Of a DNA stretch of 64,000 nucleotides, positions 33,715 through 44,879 are shown one piece after another. A model generated the notes under the pieces. That model was not told the DNA's origin and did no database searches. It saw only the letters and a program-made list of their open reading frames with translations. Origin of the DNA: Paulownia fortunei (Eukaryota; Streptophyta; Magnoliopsida; Lamiales; Paulowniaceae); assembly GCA_019321725.1 (NCBI GenBank), contig JAGSPU010000358.1:55001-119000 (forward strand), written 5' to 3'. Both the position numbers and the translations under genes were made by a program. Positions within the stretch are counted from its first letter, which is position 1; the number at the start of each line of letters is the position of its first letter.

Positions 33715-34690
33715 TTACTCAAAATTCTTCTTACTGTTCCCAAAAGCAGACTGACTCCAATTAATCAAGCCCACTCTGCAAGCTTTAACTTTCTCCCAAA
33801 CCCTATGAGCAGCGTTCCCATCAGCATCTAAGTCCCATTGCTGTCTAATTACTTCTTCACACTCGTCTGATTTCACCCACATAGCTTCCAATTTGAATTT
33901 CTTCTTATTACTCGACCCATGAGCCAATTCTCTCTGCTCAACAGTCCTCAAAATAATGGGAATGTGGTCCGAACGATGAGAAAAGAAAGGAATAACCTTT
34001 GCTCCAGGAAACAGAGAAATCCATTCTTGTGTAGCACAATTCTGTCCAGTCTCTCCTTAGTTGTGCCAGTAGTCATTCTACGATTGCACCACGTATACTG
34101 ATACCATATGCACCCCAGGTCAAATAACCTGCAATTATCTAAGGCATCCCTTAAGTCCTGAAGTTGCCAATTTTCCCTAAGAGAAGCCCCCTTCCTTTTT
34201 GCTGTTTCCGGCTATCCATAAAACCCTGTAAATCTCCATCTAGGTTGATTATCGCTAATTTCTACAATAGCATTAATATGCCTTTGGGAATAGCTCTGAA
34301 CTACCACCGAAACCTCCTTCTCCCACAAGAGTGCCAGCCCTCCTGACTTAGCCCTCACTTCCCCCGCAATGCAATTCCAAACAACCTGAGTGATTCTTTT
34401 CACTTTTAGATATTCCCCAGTTTACATTTAGTTTCACTAGGGAGGGATCTTCTTTACGAATGAGCTCACGGAGAGCTCGAACTGTCCTTTGGTTCCCAAG
34501 CCCTCGACAGTTCCAAATGAGGCAATTCATGGAGACCTAGGGACTGGCCGGACCCAATCTCCGCCGATAAGGAAGGTCTGGTAACACGTTTATTGGAATC
34601 CATAGCTGAATTCAAGTTAGGCAGACCATCATCGTCATCTGATTTTCGTTTCTGGTCTGTTTGGACCTCAGTGACAAAGAACAATGGAAT
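33715..34690 (-). mobile_element. LINE (non-LTR) endonuclease and inter-domain fragment
   Basis: The minus strand reads parts of a plant LINE ORF2 in order. About 34684-34530 is a charged stretch like the region before the endonuclease. At 34530 comes MNCLIWNCRGLGN and then TVRALRELIRKEDP, the APE-type endonuclease start. At about 34400-34212, after a frameshift, it reads SGGLALLWEK and WRFTGFYG. At about 34110-34060 it reads TWCNRRMTTGTTKERLDR. At 33951-33715 it reads FKLEAMW, CEEVI and the helical stretch before the reverse transcriptase. Several stops and shifts break it. It ends about 315 bp beyond the nad4 stop codon and is of nuclear origin. Confidence 0.88.
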
Positions 34691-35003
34691 CGATGGTAAG
34701 AGTCTTCCTTTCCTCTCGTACCTCTGCTCTCTTCCAATGACCTGTCTTCCTCTTCTTCACACCGTGATCCTTGGCTTTTGAATAAGAGGTCGGATCGGGG
34801 TCATGCGTTTTGGATACAGGAATTGGGCTTTTCCCTTTCTTTGTCTTGAACTGGACTTTTCCGAAAAGGCGCTTTGCACTATATGCTGGTTCACCCGGTA
34901 AAGCTCTTGGCTAAAAAAGATTCACACTCCTCAGCCCCAGGACAATCTCTCAAAATACATTAAGATGTTGTTGACCTCTTTTTCTTTTCTTTGCTGATTC
35001 CTC

Positions 35004-35092
35004 TCAATGAAATTTGCCATGTTGCACTAAGTTACTTACGGATGTATGCATGCAGTCCGGGAACACTTTGGGGTGAACACCCATCCAAACAA
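35004..35092 (-). CDS. nad4: nad4 exon 4
   Basis: 89 nt encoding VWMGVHPKVFPDCMHTSV and SNLVQHGKFH before TGA at 35006-35004, the conserved C terminus of plant Nad4. It is preceded by the intron end CTAC. It is too short to be seen as an ORF by itself. Confidence 0.96.
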
Positions 35093-38000
35093 GTAGGGTC
35101 AATAGTTCAGCATTTAGGCCGTAACATTTAGCAACAAAAAAATCTTTAACCCAACAAGTGCTCTCCGAACCAAGCTAGATAGTCTCCTATCACTAGGCTC
35201 ACCAACCAACCTGGACTTTTTTTTTTTATTATTCCTGCCGGATATCAAAACAAACCATAAGGGTTGTTTCCAGCCATGAGTTCCCCTATAACATAAGCGC
35301 TCTTGGGTGGAGTGGGCCAAATAGAGAATGAAATGCATAAAATAAATAGGGGAAGGGTTCCACTTTTTTTTGGTTTAAGGGCTGCTCGCCCTACCGAAGT
35401 ACCAAAGGCTTTCGGGGCTTACACCTACCTTATTAGACGACCTAAAAAAGGGCTTTCAGTAGCGCCCAACGAATCTAAGCCTTTTGCCAGTAGTTGTAAC
35501 TGTGGGTAGGGCTTTCGTTCTTATCGCTCCGGATTCCGATCTATATGACCTCCGGGTGGTACAAAGTCAACCTCTTCCGTAGAAGCAGGTAGTAACCTAA
35601 CCTTTAAGAATTTGTTCAAGGGGGGCCTCTTATCTATCAATGGAAAAATCTCCATGTGTGGCGTGATAAGGAATCCTAGAAAAGACCGATTGAGACTCCC
35701 TCCACGGTCCCACGAAGATCTCTACGTACTTGTTCCAGTCCAGGACAAGTGAGATCTTCCGGTCTGCGTGCGTGGGAGCAGCTCAAACAAAGAAGAGTCT
35801 GGTCCGGTCTGAATTCAGGCACGGCCCGCCCGTCTGCTGCTAGGTCCGGGAATGGCGCCAGGCGAGGTCGCCGCTATGCCCCAACATGAATTGAATGGTC
35901 CTTCGACCTTCGTTTGATTCCGACGGCCGGCATAGATCTCATGAGACCCGCCCACTATTACTACGAAAAAAGCCCTGCCCTTTTCCTTCGCTACTAGGAA
36001 AGTAAGCAACTTCTATTAGCGCCGGACCTTGAGTCGAATTGATCGTGTCATGTGCAACGTCCATCAATGATGGTTCATTAATGTTCATTGATTTAGACTC
36101 CTTCCCCCTTCTCAACTACGAAAAAGATCGAGAGGGGCCCGAAAGCCCCCAAACCAAGAACGGAAACGGAAGCCTTTCGACTCACTTCCCATTCTCTCTT
36201 AAATAAAGAAAGCTCGCCCTCGAGCCCTGGGCCGGTCGGCCGGGTCTTTCCCTGTTGTTCTGTTCCCGCCACGAGAAAGACGCGCGGAAGAGGTATGCCC
36301 AGCGCGCCGAGGATCCGTTGAGAGTTTGTCTCGGTAGGGAACTGTACGATCTTTTACCCTATTGTATTGAATCAAAAAAGGGTCAGTGCTACGGCCCCCT
36401 ATTGTTTGATCCAATATTGACCGGGGACGAGCCCCGACTTCCATAGGTCCTTGGTTTGACCTCCCGTAGTGGTCCTTGCTTTTAAGAAAGCGGAGCGGGG
36501 CCAATTTCTCGTACTTGCTTAGTGTGCCCCCCTTTCTTCGAGTGCCCCGCCCGGGTCACTGGGCTGTTGGCCTACCAAGCACTTGCCCGCTGCCCCTGCC
36601 GCCCGCTTGGCGGGCGGAGCGCTCGTTATCCTGACTTTGCTCTCTGCTGGGGCCCTCCCATTGCTCTAGCCATAAGCTATGGCAGCTCCAGCTCGCAACC
36701 ACAGGGGCCTGCCCTGCGAGGCCAGAGTGGGCTCAGCCGTCAGCCTCCATTCGAATTATGTTAGGGGTTCTTTCGCTTTTGCCAGATCTAGAGAGATACT
36801 ACAAGTCCTCCGTCCCAGATTCCATCGCCGCGGCCATCTGGTTCACCGGTACTACCAAAAAGTCTCATGCTTACCTTACTCTTACTGATGGTTTGATTAT
36901 CTTGGACCACGAAGACCCCAGTCGTGCTTCTGGTTTCCATTCCCATTATCATATTGATGATAAATCTCCTCGTGCTCTGCCATAAGAACTTGGAGTCCGT
37001 ATCATGGTGAAGATAAGGTAAGGCTGTGATTCTTGCTCAAAAAAAAAGACCGAACGCGTTCGAGTTATTGGCTCGTCCAACCCGGCAGCATTCATGAGTC
37101 GCTCGTTCAACTGTCCCTCGGAGACAGGGTCGAGAAGTACCATGCGCCACCCGTCCTTTCTTTCTATCGGTCCCACCCAGCAAGATACGGCTCCGCCAAA
37201 AAAGGTAAGCGCCTAGCGCGAGCCTTTTTTGATTAGTTTAGTAAAGTCAAGCTTTGGCTCCCTAAAGAGTAAAGAAATGGATAAAAAAAGGGGGGGGACT
37301 TCTGCAACGGGCTATGCCACCCAAACCAACTGAGGGAAGTCGCATCCGTCCCATCGCAAGCACCTACAATGTCATGATCACATTGGTTTACCCTTGTTTT
37401 TTTGGTAGTTTAACGGACGGTCGCCCCTCCAACAAGAAAAGGTATAAATATGGAAACTTCTCTGCCATTTGGATCGGAGAATTTATGGAGGAAATCGGGT
37501 TTTAAATTCCCAGAAACCGCACGATTATATAGCCAAAGGGAATAGGCCGCGCCTAAAATCATCCCAAGCGCTGCTAATGTCGCTACTAAGCTATTTCTTT
37601 GGAAAGCTCCTACTAAGATGAGAAATTCCCCGATAAAACTGCTAGTACCAGGTGAACTCATATTGGCCAAAGTGGAAGAGAAGAAAATGGTAGGGAGATT
37701 CGGCATGGTGCTCACTGAACCTCCGTAATATCTAACAAGTCGAGTCTTATGTCGGTCATATAGAACACCAACACATAGAAAAAGGGCTGAAGAAACCAGT
37801 CCATGACTTGACATCGGTAGAATGCTACCTCCAATTCCCTGTATGTTCGATAGAGCCAAAGATTCCCCCCCACTGATCGGAGTACGCCGATTACCCCCGA
37901 ACCGTACAAGATAGTTACCACCTATCATACGGCTTTCTAACTTCACTTCTTTTTTCTGGTCGTTCCGCTCTGTCGATCGATGGTAGTATAAGAGATCTGT

Positions 38001-41000
38001 AACCCCCCTAAATTATTTACATAAAGGTTCCTGCTTCCTACCCATAGTTAGCATGTATCTCCCCGGGTCATACTTGAGTATCACATCGTAGACCCCCACC
38101 CCAACTCTATCTTCCTTATCAGTGAATCGGAACATAGTGCATAGGTACTCTTCGATGCAGCGGGGACGAGACGACGTGACATACTACGATCACGTACAGA
38201 AGTGCTGCCCTTCGTCTCGGCAATATGGAACCTCTCAACAGCTCCCGTTCTTTTATGGGGTCCTATCGGGATAGGTAGGCCCAAGCCTTTCCCCTCCCTC
38301 CAGAATCCCGAGGGGGAAAGAGAAAGAAGAAAAAAATTCTTCCTTTTTTTCTTTCATTTGAACGGCCTTATCTTGTATCGAAAGGTTTTTCGTGCTATAC
38401 ACCACGTTGAGAAAGACCAACCTCCTATGTACCGTACTCTTTTTCTACCTCGAAAGGGAGGTCCTCCTTATGATGCTACAGATGGCTGTCCGAAGTGCAA
38501 GGGGTAAACTCGGACTCGGATAGGATTGTGCGCGTCGGGCCCTTCGGGTGTCATATTTTGGCCGAGTTTACCGTACCTCCGGCCCCTATGTTAGGCGGCC
38601 GTAATATTTTGTTACGTTCTACCGCTCTTACGCCAGAAATCAAAGGTTCCACACGAGCTCCCGTTCTGCGGCGTGGTGGCAGGACCGCTAGGGGAGTGGC
38701 TCCGGGTGTAGATAGGGTGAAATCTGCAGAGGTCATGCAAATAAATAGGCCCCTTCTCTTTTGGATGAATGGGGTGCTTTAGAAGGCGCTTTCCGATCTA
38801 CGGTCCCTCGGAGCGAAGGGTTAGGCGGGTAGTATGGGCCCTCTGACTTCCAGCTATGTGCTGTGCGGCTCCCGCGAAGCGAATGAAGGGAAGCTCGAAG
38901 AGCTTACGGGTGAGCTTACGCTTACTCTCAGCCTCTTTGATTGGTAGGCGGGCGGGCTAAGCCCCCTACTTAAGATTCAATTCATAAGGCTAATTTGATC
39001 TTGTCGTGACGCTTTGGTTAGGCCGACTACTATAGGCTAGCTACTTCTAGCTTCTATAGTGGCCCTTCCACTTTGGCGTAGTTTTAGTTTGTATTGGTAC
39101 TGAATGAACATATCAAACAAAGGCGATCATATCATGCCATTTTATATGTATAGAGAGATCCCCTAGATATAGAGATAGAATATATGTTCATGGATAGACA
39201 AACATTCCATTGATTCTTAGTTTTTGGGCTGAAAAAGCTCGTCGATCCAAATGAATCATTCTTCTGGTCTCTCTTCACTCTCCGCCCCGAAACTGACCCA
39301 CGGCACAGCGCCCATTCGCTTCGCGCGCGGGAAGGCAACGAAGTTCAGTTCATCAGACCGCAGCGGAGTGGAGCAGCCGCGACACGACCTTACCTTAGCT
39401 GGATCTCGCTGGTGCCACCTAAACGGTAGGTAGGCGGCGGATGTCTGACGTTTGGAGTTGTCGTTCGTGCACCTGTCCCCAATGGAAGAATGAGTGAGAT
39501 TTTCCCCTGCATATCATGGCCTTACCACTCGGTCCCCGATGGCCAGCGGGGGATTCGGTATAGCAGCTCACCTTCGTTTGCGCTGCGCGTTCCCGCTGGA
39601 CTGGGCACATCTTAGCTGTAGGAAGTATGGTTCCGAAAGTGACTTCGGTTCGCTAGTTCAGGCTCAACTCCTCGCTTTACGTTAGCGGACCTACAGGTCG
39701 GGCCGGGGCTCTGCGCTCTTTCTTTCTGTGTGGGACGATACCGGGGAGAGAAGGGAATGCGTCGAGGCGGCGAAGAAGACAACTACATTTTGGCTTTTCC
39801 CTCCATGAGATGAGCCCAGTGCATTGGACCGATGGATAAGAGAACTGAGCTGGCCTAAAAAGAGCTTGGGCGCTCTATGTACGATGTAGACTCCATCAGA
39901 TACATATCGATTTCTTTCTTTTCTGATGGATCATGAAAAGATAGTTGTCTCATCAATAGATAGAAATAGGGGATTTCCACTTATTCTTGATAGATTCCCT
40001 CTCTATCTCTTTCGATCTATCAGAACAGAGTTGGCTATCTATCAATCGATTTGAAAATAGCACGTTCATATCGCTTTTCGTTCATTTCCGCCGCGAAAAC
40101 ATAGCCGCCATAACATAATAAAGCGAAGCAGCTAGAAGCACTCGCTTCACGCCCTTGAATTCTTATTCACGGATGAATTGGGAAAGCCAACAGAAAGATT
40201 CGATATTCGATTCTGACTTTCGTAGAGCCGGTGCTGCTGTTGCCTGCGCGTAGGGCCGCCCTCCACTCCCGTCCCGGGGCGCTAAGGGGCTTTTGTTTTT
40301 GGAACAGACGGCATTGCTGACGCCTCGAATCAAGCTTTTATTGCGACATGCTATCTTTTCTCCCCCATTGCTAGTAGGTTGATGGGTCGCACGCCCGGCA
40401 CACATGTTTTGGCCTTGTGTGTCCATAACTCAAAATAGGTGACCTAACGGCCGCCGCCCGACTAAACATACCAATAGTCACCAGATTCATATGAGCTACT
40501 GAGGAGTAAGCTATGATCTTCTTAAGATCGATCTGTCTTAAAGTGGTCGAGGAAGTATATATTATAGCAATCGCGCTTGGAGTATAAATGAAAGGAGTGG
40601 AACAAAGTGTCGCTTCGGGAAACATGGGTATTGAAAATCTTAAAAACCCGTAGGTTCCCAATTTTAAAGGAATTCCTGCCAAGATGACGGATCCTGCCGT
40701 AGGTGCCTCTACATGAGCTTCGGGTAACCAAATATGAACTGGTACCATAGGCACTTTGACGGCGAAAGAGGCGAAAGAAGCAATCCATAGAAAGATTTGG
40801 CGCCGCTCACTAAATTCTGTGGTTAATGAAATTTGTAAATCGGTGGTTCCTGTTTGGAGAAGAATCAACAGAATAGCTAATAGCATAAAAACAGATCCAA
40901 GTAAAGTATAAAGGAAAAACTGATATGCTGCCTTGATCTTTCTTTGTCTCGAACCCCATACCCCTATAATAATGGTAGAGTAAGGGGTGGCCCCAAAGCG

Positions 41001-42826
41001 GAATTGACCGGTGGTGGTTGGTCGAAGCTCCAGTAGGTAGCCACTCCCTTCTCAGAGAACCGTACGTGAGACTTCCGCCTCATACGGCTCCGTCCCGAGC
41101 TTCCGTCGTCGGCCTTGGCATTAGACCACTATCTATGCATGTATTTTCAGCCTGGACTCTCGAATCTTTTGCTTCTCGGGTGGTGGCGAACAATGGTGCT
41201 TGCGTTGCAGTAGATGCCCGCCCGAAAGAACCGCTCACTAGCTAGCCGGACTAGTGGGGCCCTATCTGGAGACATACTGAAAACCATGCCTTTCGAACCG
41301 AAGGCAAGGCCCGTCTTCCAAATCAAAAGAAAAAAGGGCTCGTTGGGAAGAAAGATGGAGTGCGGCCTGTAGAGCACATGTAAGGCACAGTCGGGTTGCT
41401 CACGCAGCGGATCTCTCTCTATCTATAGATAGAGAGAGAGGTGTGAAAGGAATAGCCTTATGTTATGGCTGCCCCTCGACTTACGGCCTTTACGCTACGA
41501 CTACTGTGATGTGAGCGGTTAAAATTGGTTTGATCTTTCCCAATCATTCTGGACGGAACTTGTACGCAGCACTTGTACGGAGGTGCATGCATAAAGGTTT
41601 GGAACTCTTTTCTTATCTGAATCTTAATCTTAAGGGCAGGACCCTATTCTCGAACCCTCTGCCGAGCTCTACCCTGCCCGCATTTCCTTTTGAAGGGGCC
41701 AAAAAAATGTCTCCACCTGCTGCCAACAGTCTTTCTTCGGAATTCTACTGAACGGGTCGATCCTCCCCTCCCCCGTTTGTTTTAGCAACTTATCCTAAGG
41801 TCTCCTCACCAAGAGCTCGCCGGCGACGACAGAGGAAGCAACCCGCCTGCTGTGGCGGGGCGGCTTTTTTCTTTCACAATAAGACCTGGACGATTATCCC
41901 TACCCTCGGTAGCTTACGAGTTTACGTCCATCCCTGGTCGGGTACAGTTTCCTTTCGATTTATCCCTTGTAGCCGTTACCCGAATTCGCGCAAGTGTGTC
42001 CACACCCCCCAAACTGACTTGACGAGGAATCCATTCTCGCGAACAAACACAACCCCTACACACACCTAGGAGCACCCCTTCCTGCATATCCATACAAGAC
42101 CCGAGTAGGCGGGTCGAGGTCCTACGAGGTACCCACTACTCGGAGTACCCTCCCAAAAGGAAAAAGATGTGTCTGTCAGGTTCGGTTCTTCTTAGTTGGG
42201 TTGGGCGGGTTCGACCAGAAATGCTATGCTTACACACAAGACTACCCCTCTTCCCGAAAGCTTCGCGGGGACTACTTTACGACGACGGACGACCGCCCGT
42301 AGGGGGTTTACTGCACAAGGCCCCTGCAGAGGAAAAGCTTTATCCCAGCGAATAGAGGATGCTCAGCTCCGCACAACATAGGGATTGGCACACTTTCGGG
42401 AAAAACATAGAATAGTATAAGATCCAGCATGCAGAACACGGCGATCATTCCAAATTCACGAATTAGAGATGCTGTAATATACTCTTTCCCATAACTTCTC
42501 ATACCAGACCAACCCACTAAAATGCAAATAGGGATCAGAAATGTGGTCAATATCACGCAGAATAGAGAGAGACCGTCTATACCCAAATCCAAATTGATGT
42601 TTTCATAAGGAAGCCATCGAAGGCTTTCCACAAATTGAGATTTGGCCGTAGAAGGATCGAATTGTATCCGAAGAACAGGGGGATACAAAAAAGTAATAAG
42701 AGAGGCGCACAGACCAATCAATCGTATCGGTCGTATTCTTGAATTTGGAATGAAAAGAGGAGTAATGCTTCCTAGCACGGGAGAAAGAATAAGACCACTT
42801 AGATCAAAATACCATTGTTCTAACAT
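35004..42826 (-). CDS. nad4: NADH dehydrogenase subunit 4, four exons
   Basis: Nad4 is a proton-pumping, antiporter-like membrane subunit of respiratory complex I in the inner mitochondrial membrane. The gene is complementary join 42375-42826, 40460-40974, 37427-37849, 35004-35092. The exons are 452, 515, 423 and 89 nt, summing to 1479 nt or 492 residues plus TGA. Exons 2-4 have exactly the standard angiosperm lengths; exon 1 is 9 nt shorter than the usual 461 because the N terminus reads MLEQWYFDLSG. All junctions fall in phase. Family landmarks include ILVGWSGMRSYGKEYI, PEAHVEAPTAGSVILAG and SFIGEFLILVGAFQRN. Many Pro and Ser codons stand where the family has Leu or Phe (for example FPESVPIPM, ILPMSSHGL), so extensive C-to-U editing is expected. 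The exons themselves show no frameshift or premature stop, so the gene should be functional. All introns are cis in this window. Confidence 0.97.
35093..37426 (-). other. nad4 intron 3, group II (nad4i1399)
   Basis: An intron of 2334 bp starting GGGCGACC and ending ...CTAC. Domain V is at 35167-35200 (GAGCCTAGTGATAGGA...TTGGTTC on the minus strand), 74 nt from the 3' end. It contains a plus-strand open frame at 36758-36985 with coding-like codon bias, described separately. Confidence 0.92.
36758..36985 (+). other. unidentified coding-like ORF inside nad4 intron 3, antisense
   Basis: 75 codons on the strand opposite to nad4. From about 36785 the third codon positions are overwhelmingly C or T (for example GATTCCATCGCCGCGGCCAT), which is not expected by chance and is unlike intron sequence around it. 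The protein reads LERYYKSSVPDSIAAAIWF then a Thr/Leu/Asp-rich part ending SHYHIDDKSPRALP. The left edge seems frameshifted or truncated. I do not recognise the family. It may be a scrap of an inserted nuclear, plasmid or viral gene. Confidence 0.35.
37427..37849 (-). CDS. nad4: nad4 exon 3
   Basis: 423 nt, from CG AAC ATA CAG at 37849 (NIQGIGGSIL) to the first base of a Val codon after FIPFLVG. It carries the antiporter-like helices with VLYDRHKTRLVRYYGG and SFIGEFLILVGAF. Confidence 0.95.
37850..40459 (-). other. nad4 intron 2, group II (nad4i976)
   Basis: An intron of 2610 bp starting GGGCGGCGG (a variant of the GUGYG consensus) and ending ...CTCTAT. Domain V is at about 37899-37935 (AGCCGTATGATAGG...GTACGGTTC on the minus strand), 49 nt from the 3' end. 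GC-rich open frames inside on both strands look like chance. No maturase motif is present. Confidence 0.9.
40460..40974 (-). CDS. nad4: nad4 exon 2
   Basis: 515 nt, from C at 40974 (completing Phe, then IIIGVWGSRQRKIKAAY) to C at 40460 after GMFS. It encodes the conserved PVHIWLPEAHVEAPTAGSV segment. The 3' boundary was placed by the standard insertion site (after nt 976 of the usual gene) and by the frame across to exon 3, where the split codon CCG needs editing to Leu. Confidence 0.93.
40975..42374 (-). other. nad4 intron 1, group II (nad4i461)
   Basis: An intron of 1400 bp, starting GTGCGGAG and ending with ...CTCTAC. Domain V is at 41057-41090 (minus strand GAGCCGTATGAGG...CGTACGGTTC), 82 nt from the 3' end. 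It contains no maturase frame. Inside lies a perfect 28-bp palindrome (41412-41439). Confidence 0.93.
41412..41439. repeat. perfect 28-bp palindrome in nad4 intron 1
   Basis: TCTCTCTATCTATAGATAGA forms its core and the sequence is fully self-complementary around 41425/41426. In RNA it would form a loopless or small-loop stem, in DNA a cruciform. It is probably part of a peripheral intron stem or an insertion in one. Confidence 0.9.
42375..42826 (-). CDS. nad4: nad4 exon 1
   Basis: The exon starts at the ATG at 42826 (MLEQWYFDLSGLIL) and ends with ATGTT at 42375, directly before the intron start GTGCGGAG. The frame can be read upstream to a further Met 12 codons earlier (42862), but the family start fits the inner ATG. 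It ends after two bases of the Phe codon. Confidence 0.95.
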
Positions 42827-43367
42827 AGAGTAGAATCGAAGATTGAAGAGATTAATTGACAACAGTCAAAAGATGGGCGCCTAATTCCAATACAATAGGG
42901 GTCTATCAGTGCAAGTCAGCTGAACACCGTGATTGATGAGTGGGTAGGTGGGTTAGGTGCACCTCTCGCCCAGTGGGAAGTAATGAGGCTAGTCCCCCCC
43001 CCCCTGAATGAAAAAGTATTGGGGCCCCCTTCCTCTAAGGTAGACCCTTTATTTTCTTTATTTTGAATTTCCAATAGAGAATCTTTCTAACTAAAAAAAT
43101 CTCTCTGGCAAAATTCAATTCGTCGAGTTCAATCCAAGGTGCACCTTGCCTTTTTTCAGGTAGCTTTCTTACGCCTATTCAGCTAGTGGGGCATTGGTCA
43201 TAGCCGAAATTCGTCGAAGGGATAAAATAAAAAGAAGAGAAAGAAAGGGAAGTTTTTTCTTTCTTTCATTCAATCCAAATAAATAAGAGAACAAAGAAAG
43301 CACTCAAAAATGAAAGTTAGATAAAGAAGTGTCAGTAAGAACTAGCACTAGACTTCTTCCTCCCTTT

Positions 43368-43730
43368 CTACTTTTCCTTTCTCCTTTTGTGCTTCCACCC
43401 GGGCTTTTCATTCTGTTTTATAGAGACCCGAGGAGGAAATTGGAATCCAAATTCATGTATAAAGGTGAGGTACTTTCCCCGGCATACGAAAAGAAAATCC
43501 AGGATGACGGCTTTCAAAAGAACGAGTAAGGGACGGGGAGAGGGATGCTCTCGAAACCAAACGAGACTAGAAAGAACATGGGAATTAGCACCATTCATAT
43601 GAGTGCTTTTGTCTCGAAGAGACAACAAAGGGGAAGCCCTCTCTCTATCTCGGTTTCGGTTTAGCATCATATATCGATCTGGATCAAATTTGGATTGGTT
43701 GTAGTGTGGATTAAGGAGCAGCTCCTCCAT
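43368..43730 (-). CDS. orf120, hypothetical, upstream of nad4
   Basis: An ATG-started frame of 120 codons on the nad4 strand, ending about 540 bp before the nad4 start. It begins MEELLLNPHYNQSKFDPDRY and is Arg/Lys-rich toward both ends, with one short hydrophobic stretch (PLLVLLKAVILDFLFVC) that could be a single membrane segment. No family is recognised. It overlaps the end of the 68-codon frame at 43711-43917. It could lie on the nad4 precursor transcript, but it could also be a chance frame. Confidence 0.25.
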   Translation of the reverse strand: MEELLLNPHYNQSKFDPDRYMMLNRNRDRERASPLLSLRDKSTHMNGANSHVLSSLVWFREHPSPRPLLVLLKAVILDFLFVCRGKYLTFIHEFGFQFPPRVSIKQNEKPGWKHKRRKEK

Positions 43731-43917
43731 ACTGTGGCTGTGGAGGTGGGTTCTGTCGCCGCCTGATAGAGGCAGAAGCGGGGGCCACCAGAGCTATCTG
43801 CATCGAGTCTTTCGATTGAAAGAGGAAGGGAGACAATTCAAATGCCAGCGCAGAAATAGAAAGAGTCGTGCTTGAAAGTGGAATTATTCTAAGATCCATT
43901 GCTCGATTTTGCTGCAT
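43711..43917 (-). CDS. hypothetical 68-residue ORF upstream of nad4
   Basis: An ATG-started frame (MQQNRAMDLRIIPLSSTTLS) with an amphipathic middle and a basic, Pro/Gln-rich end (RRRQNPPPQPQYGGAAP). It overlaps the start of orf120 by 20 nt in another frame. Not recognised; weak candidate. Confidence 0.2.
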   Translation of the reverse strand: MQQNRAMDLRIIPLSSTTLSISALAFELSPFLFQSKDSMQIALVAPASASIRRRQNPPPQPQYGGAAP

Positions 43918-44465
43918 GCTCTGCTCCCAAAATGCAGAGAAGACTTGCGAGGGCAGATCCGGGTTGGTTGGTCCGGAAAGTCATGGGAGAGGCGGGCTAA
44001 GTGAAATAATATACTATAGAATCTTATGAATCACGCACGGCACACTTTCTATATCTTCTACGTCTACAAGGTGAACAGCTTAGCTTACAGCACAGCGTGT
44101 TCGCCACCACACTGGCTGGCTGGTGCATTGGCCTTACTGTAATAAGAATAAGTCCGAGAGGTATGACTCTTCGATTAGAACGCTCCATATCTCGTGACAC
44201 GCGGAGCGTAGCATTTTTTTTTAGAAAGTCCGTATAACATAACTTCAAAAGATTCATTCTTTATGAATCAAGTACCATTCAAAGTCAAAGAAAGGGTGCA
44301 TTGCCTCTTTGAGTGAAGAAGAGAAGGGCTTTGTATAGACACTCTTGAGCCATGTTCGTCGCCCTAGGCTTACCATTATTTCATTTCGTTCTATTGATTG
44401 GTTCTAGCTCCAAAGAACATATACATGGAGCTATGTCGACTTACGTACGTCTCGTTGACTAAACG

Positions 44466-44766
44466 ATCAGGTATACCACGCCACGTATCATCCCCTCTTT
44501 CCATAGAGGAAAGATAAAGAAAAAGAAAAGATATAGTGATCTCGTGCCGTAAGACCTTGTTCGTTTCTACTTTACGTTATTTTCCTCGGTTTTTACATAA
44601 GGTAGTTTGCTTACTTAGCGCTTGCGCTAAGGATCTAATCAGAGTCAAACTTGGATTCAAAAAAACCCTTCCCTTATTATCCGGAGTACAAGTGTACTCT
44701 TTGATCTTTAGTAAAGGCGGATTAAACCAAACTTTTTTTTTCGAACAGTCTCAACGTCCTCGTTGA
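44466..44766 (+). pseudogene. mitovirus RdRp relic C (heavily decayed)
   Basis: The plus strand at 44484-44507 encodes RIIPSFHR, the same block found in relics A (about 19243) and B (about 26184). Just upstream, in a shifted frame, there is RSG. About 45 nt downstream another frame reads FYFTLFSS, matching the YLSFFSL block at the expected distance. Stops and shifts break all frames. Its divergence from A and B is large, so it is an older or different mitovirus insertion. Boundaries are uncertain. Confidence 0.55.
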
Positions 44767-44879
44767 GAGTCGCTCTGCGAGACGTCCAGTAGTCTCTGAC
44801 TTGGTCTTCGAATCATAAGTCTCAGCCCGTTCCCGGCTTGCCTCGCTCTCAGGTTGGCCTTTCTACTTGACTAAGTAGT

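Noticed and set aside
38202..38782. Open frames on both strands within nad4 intron 2
   Set aside because: They overlap the structured GC-rich intron core and show no maturase or other motif.
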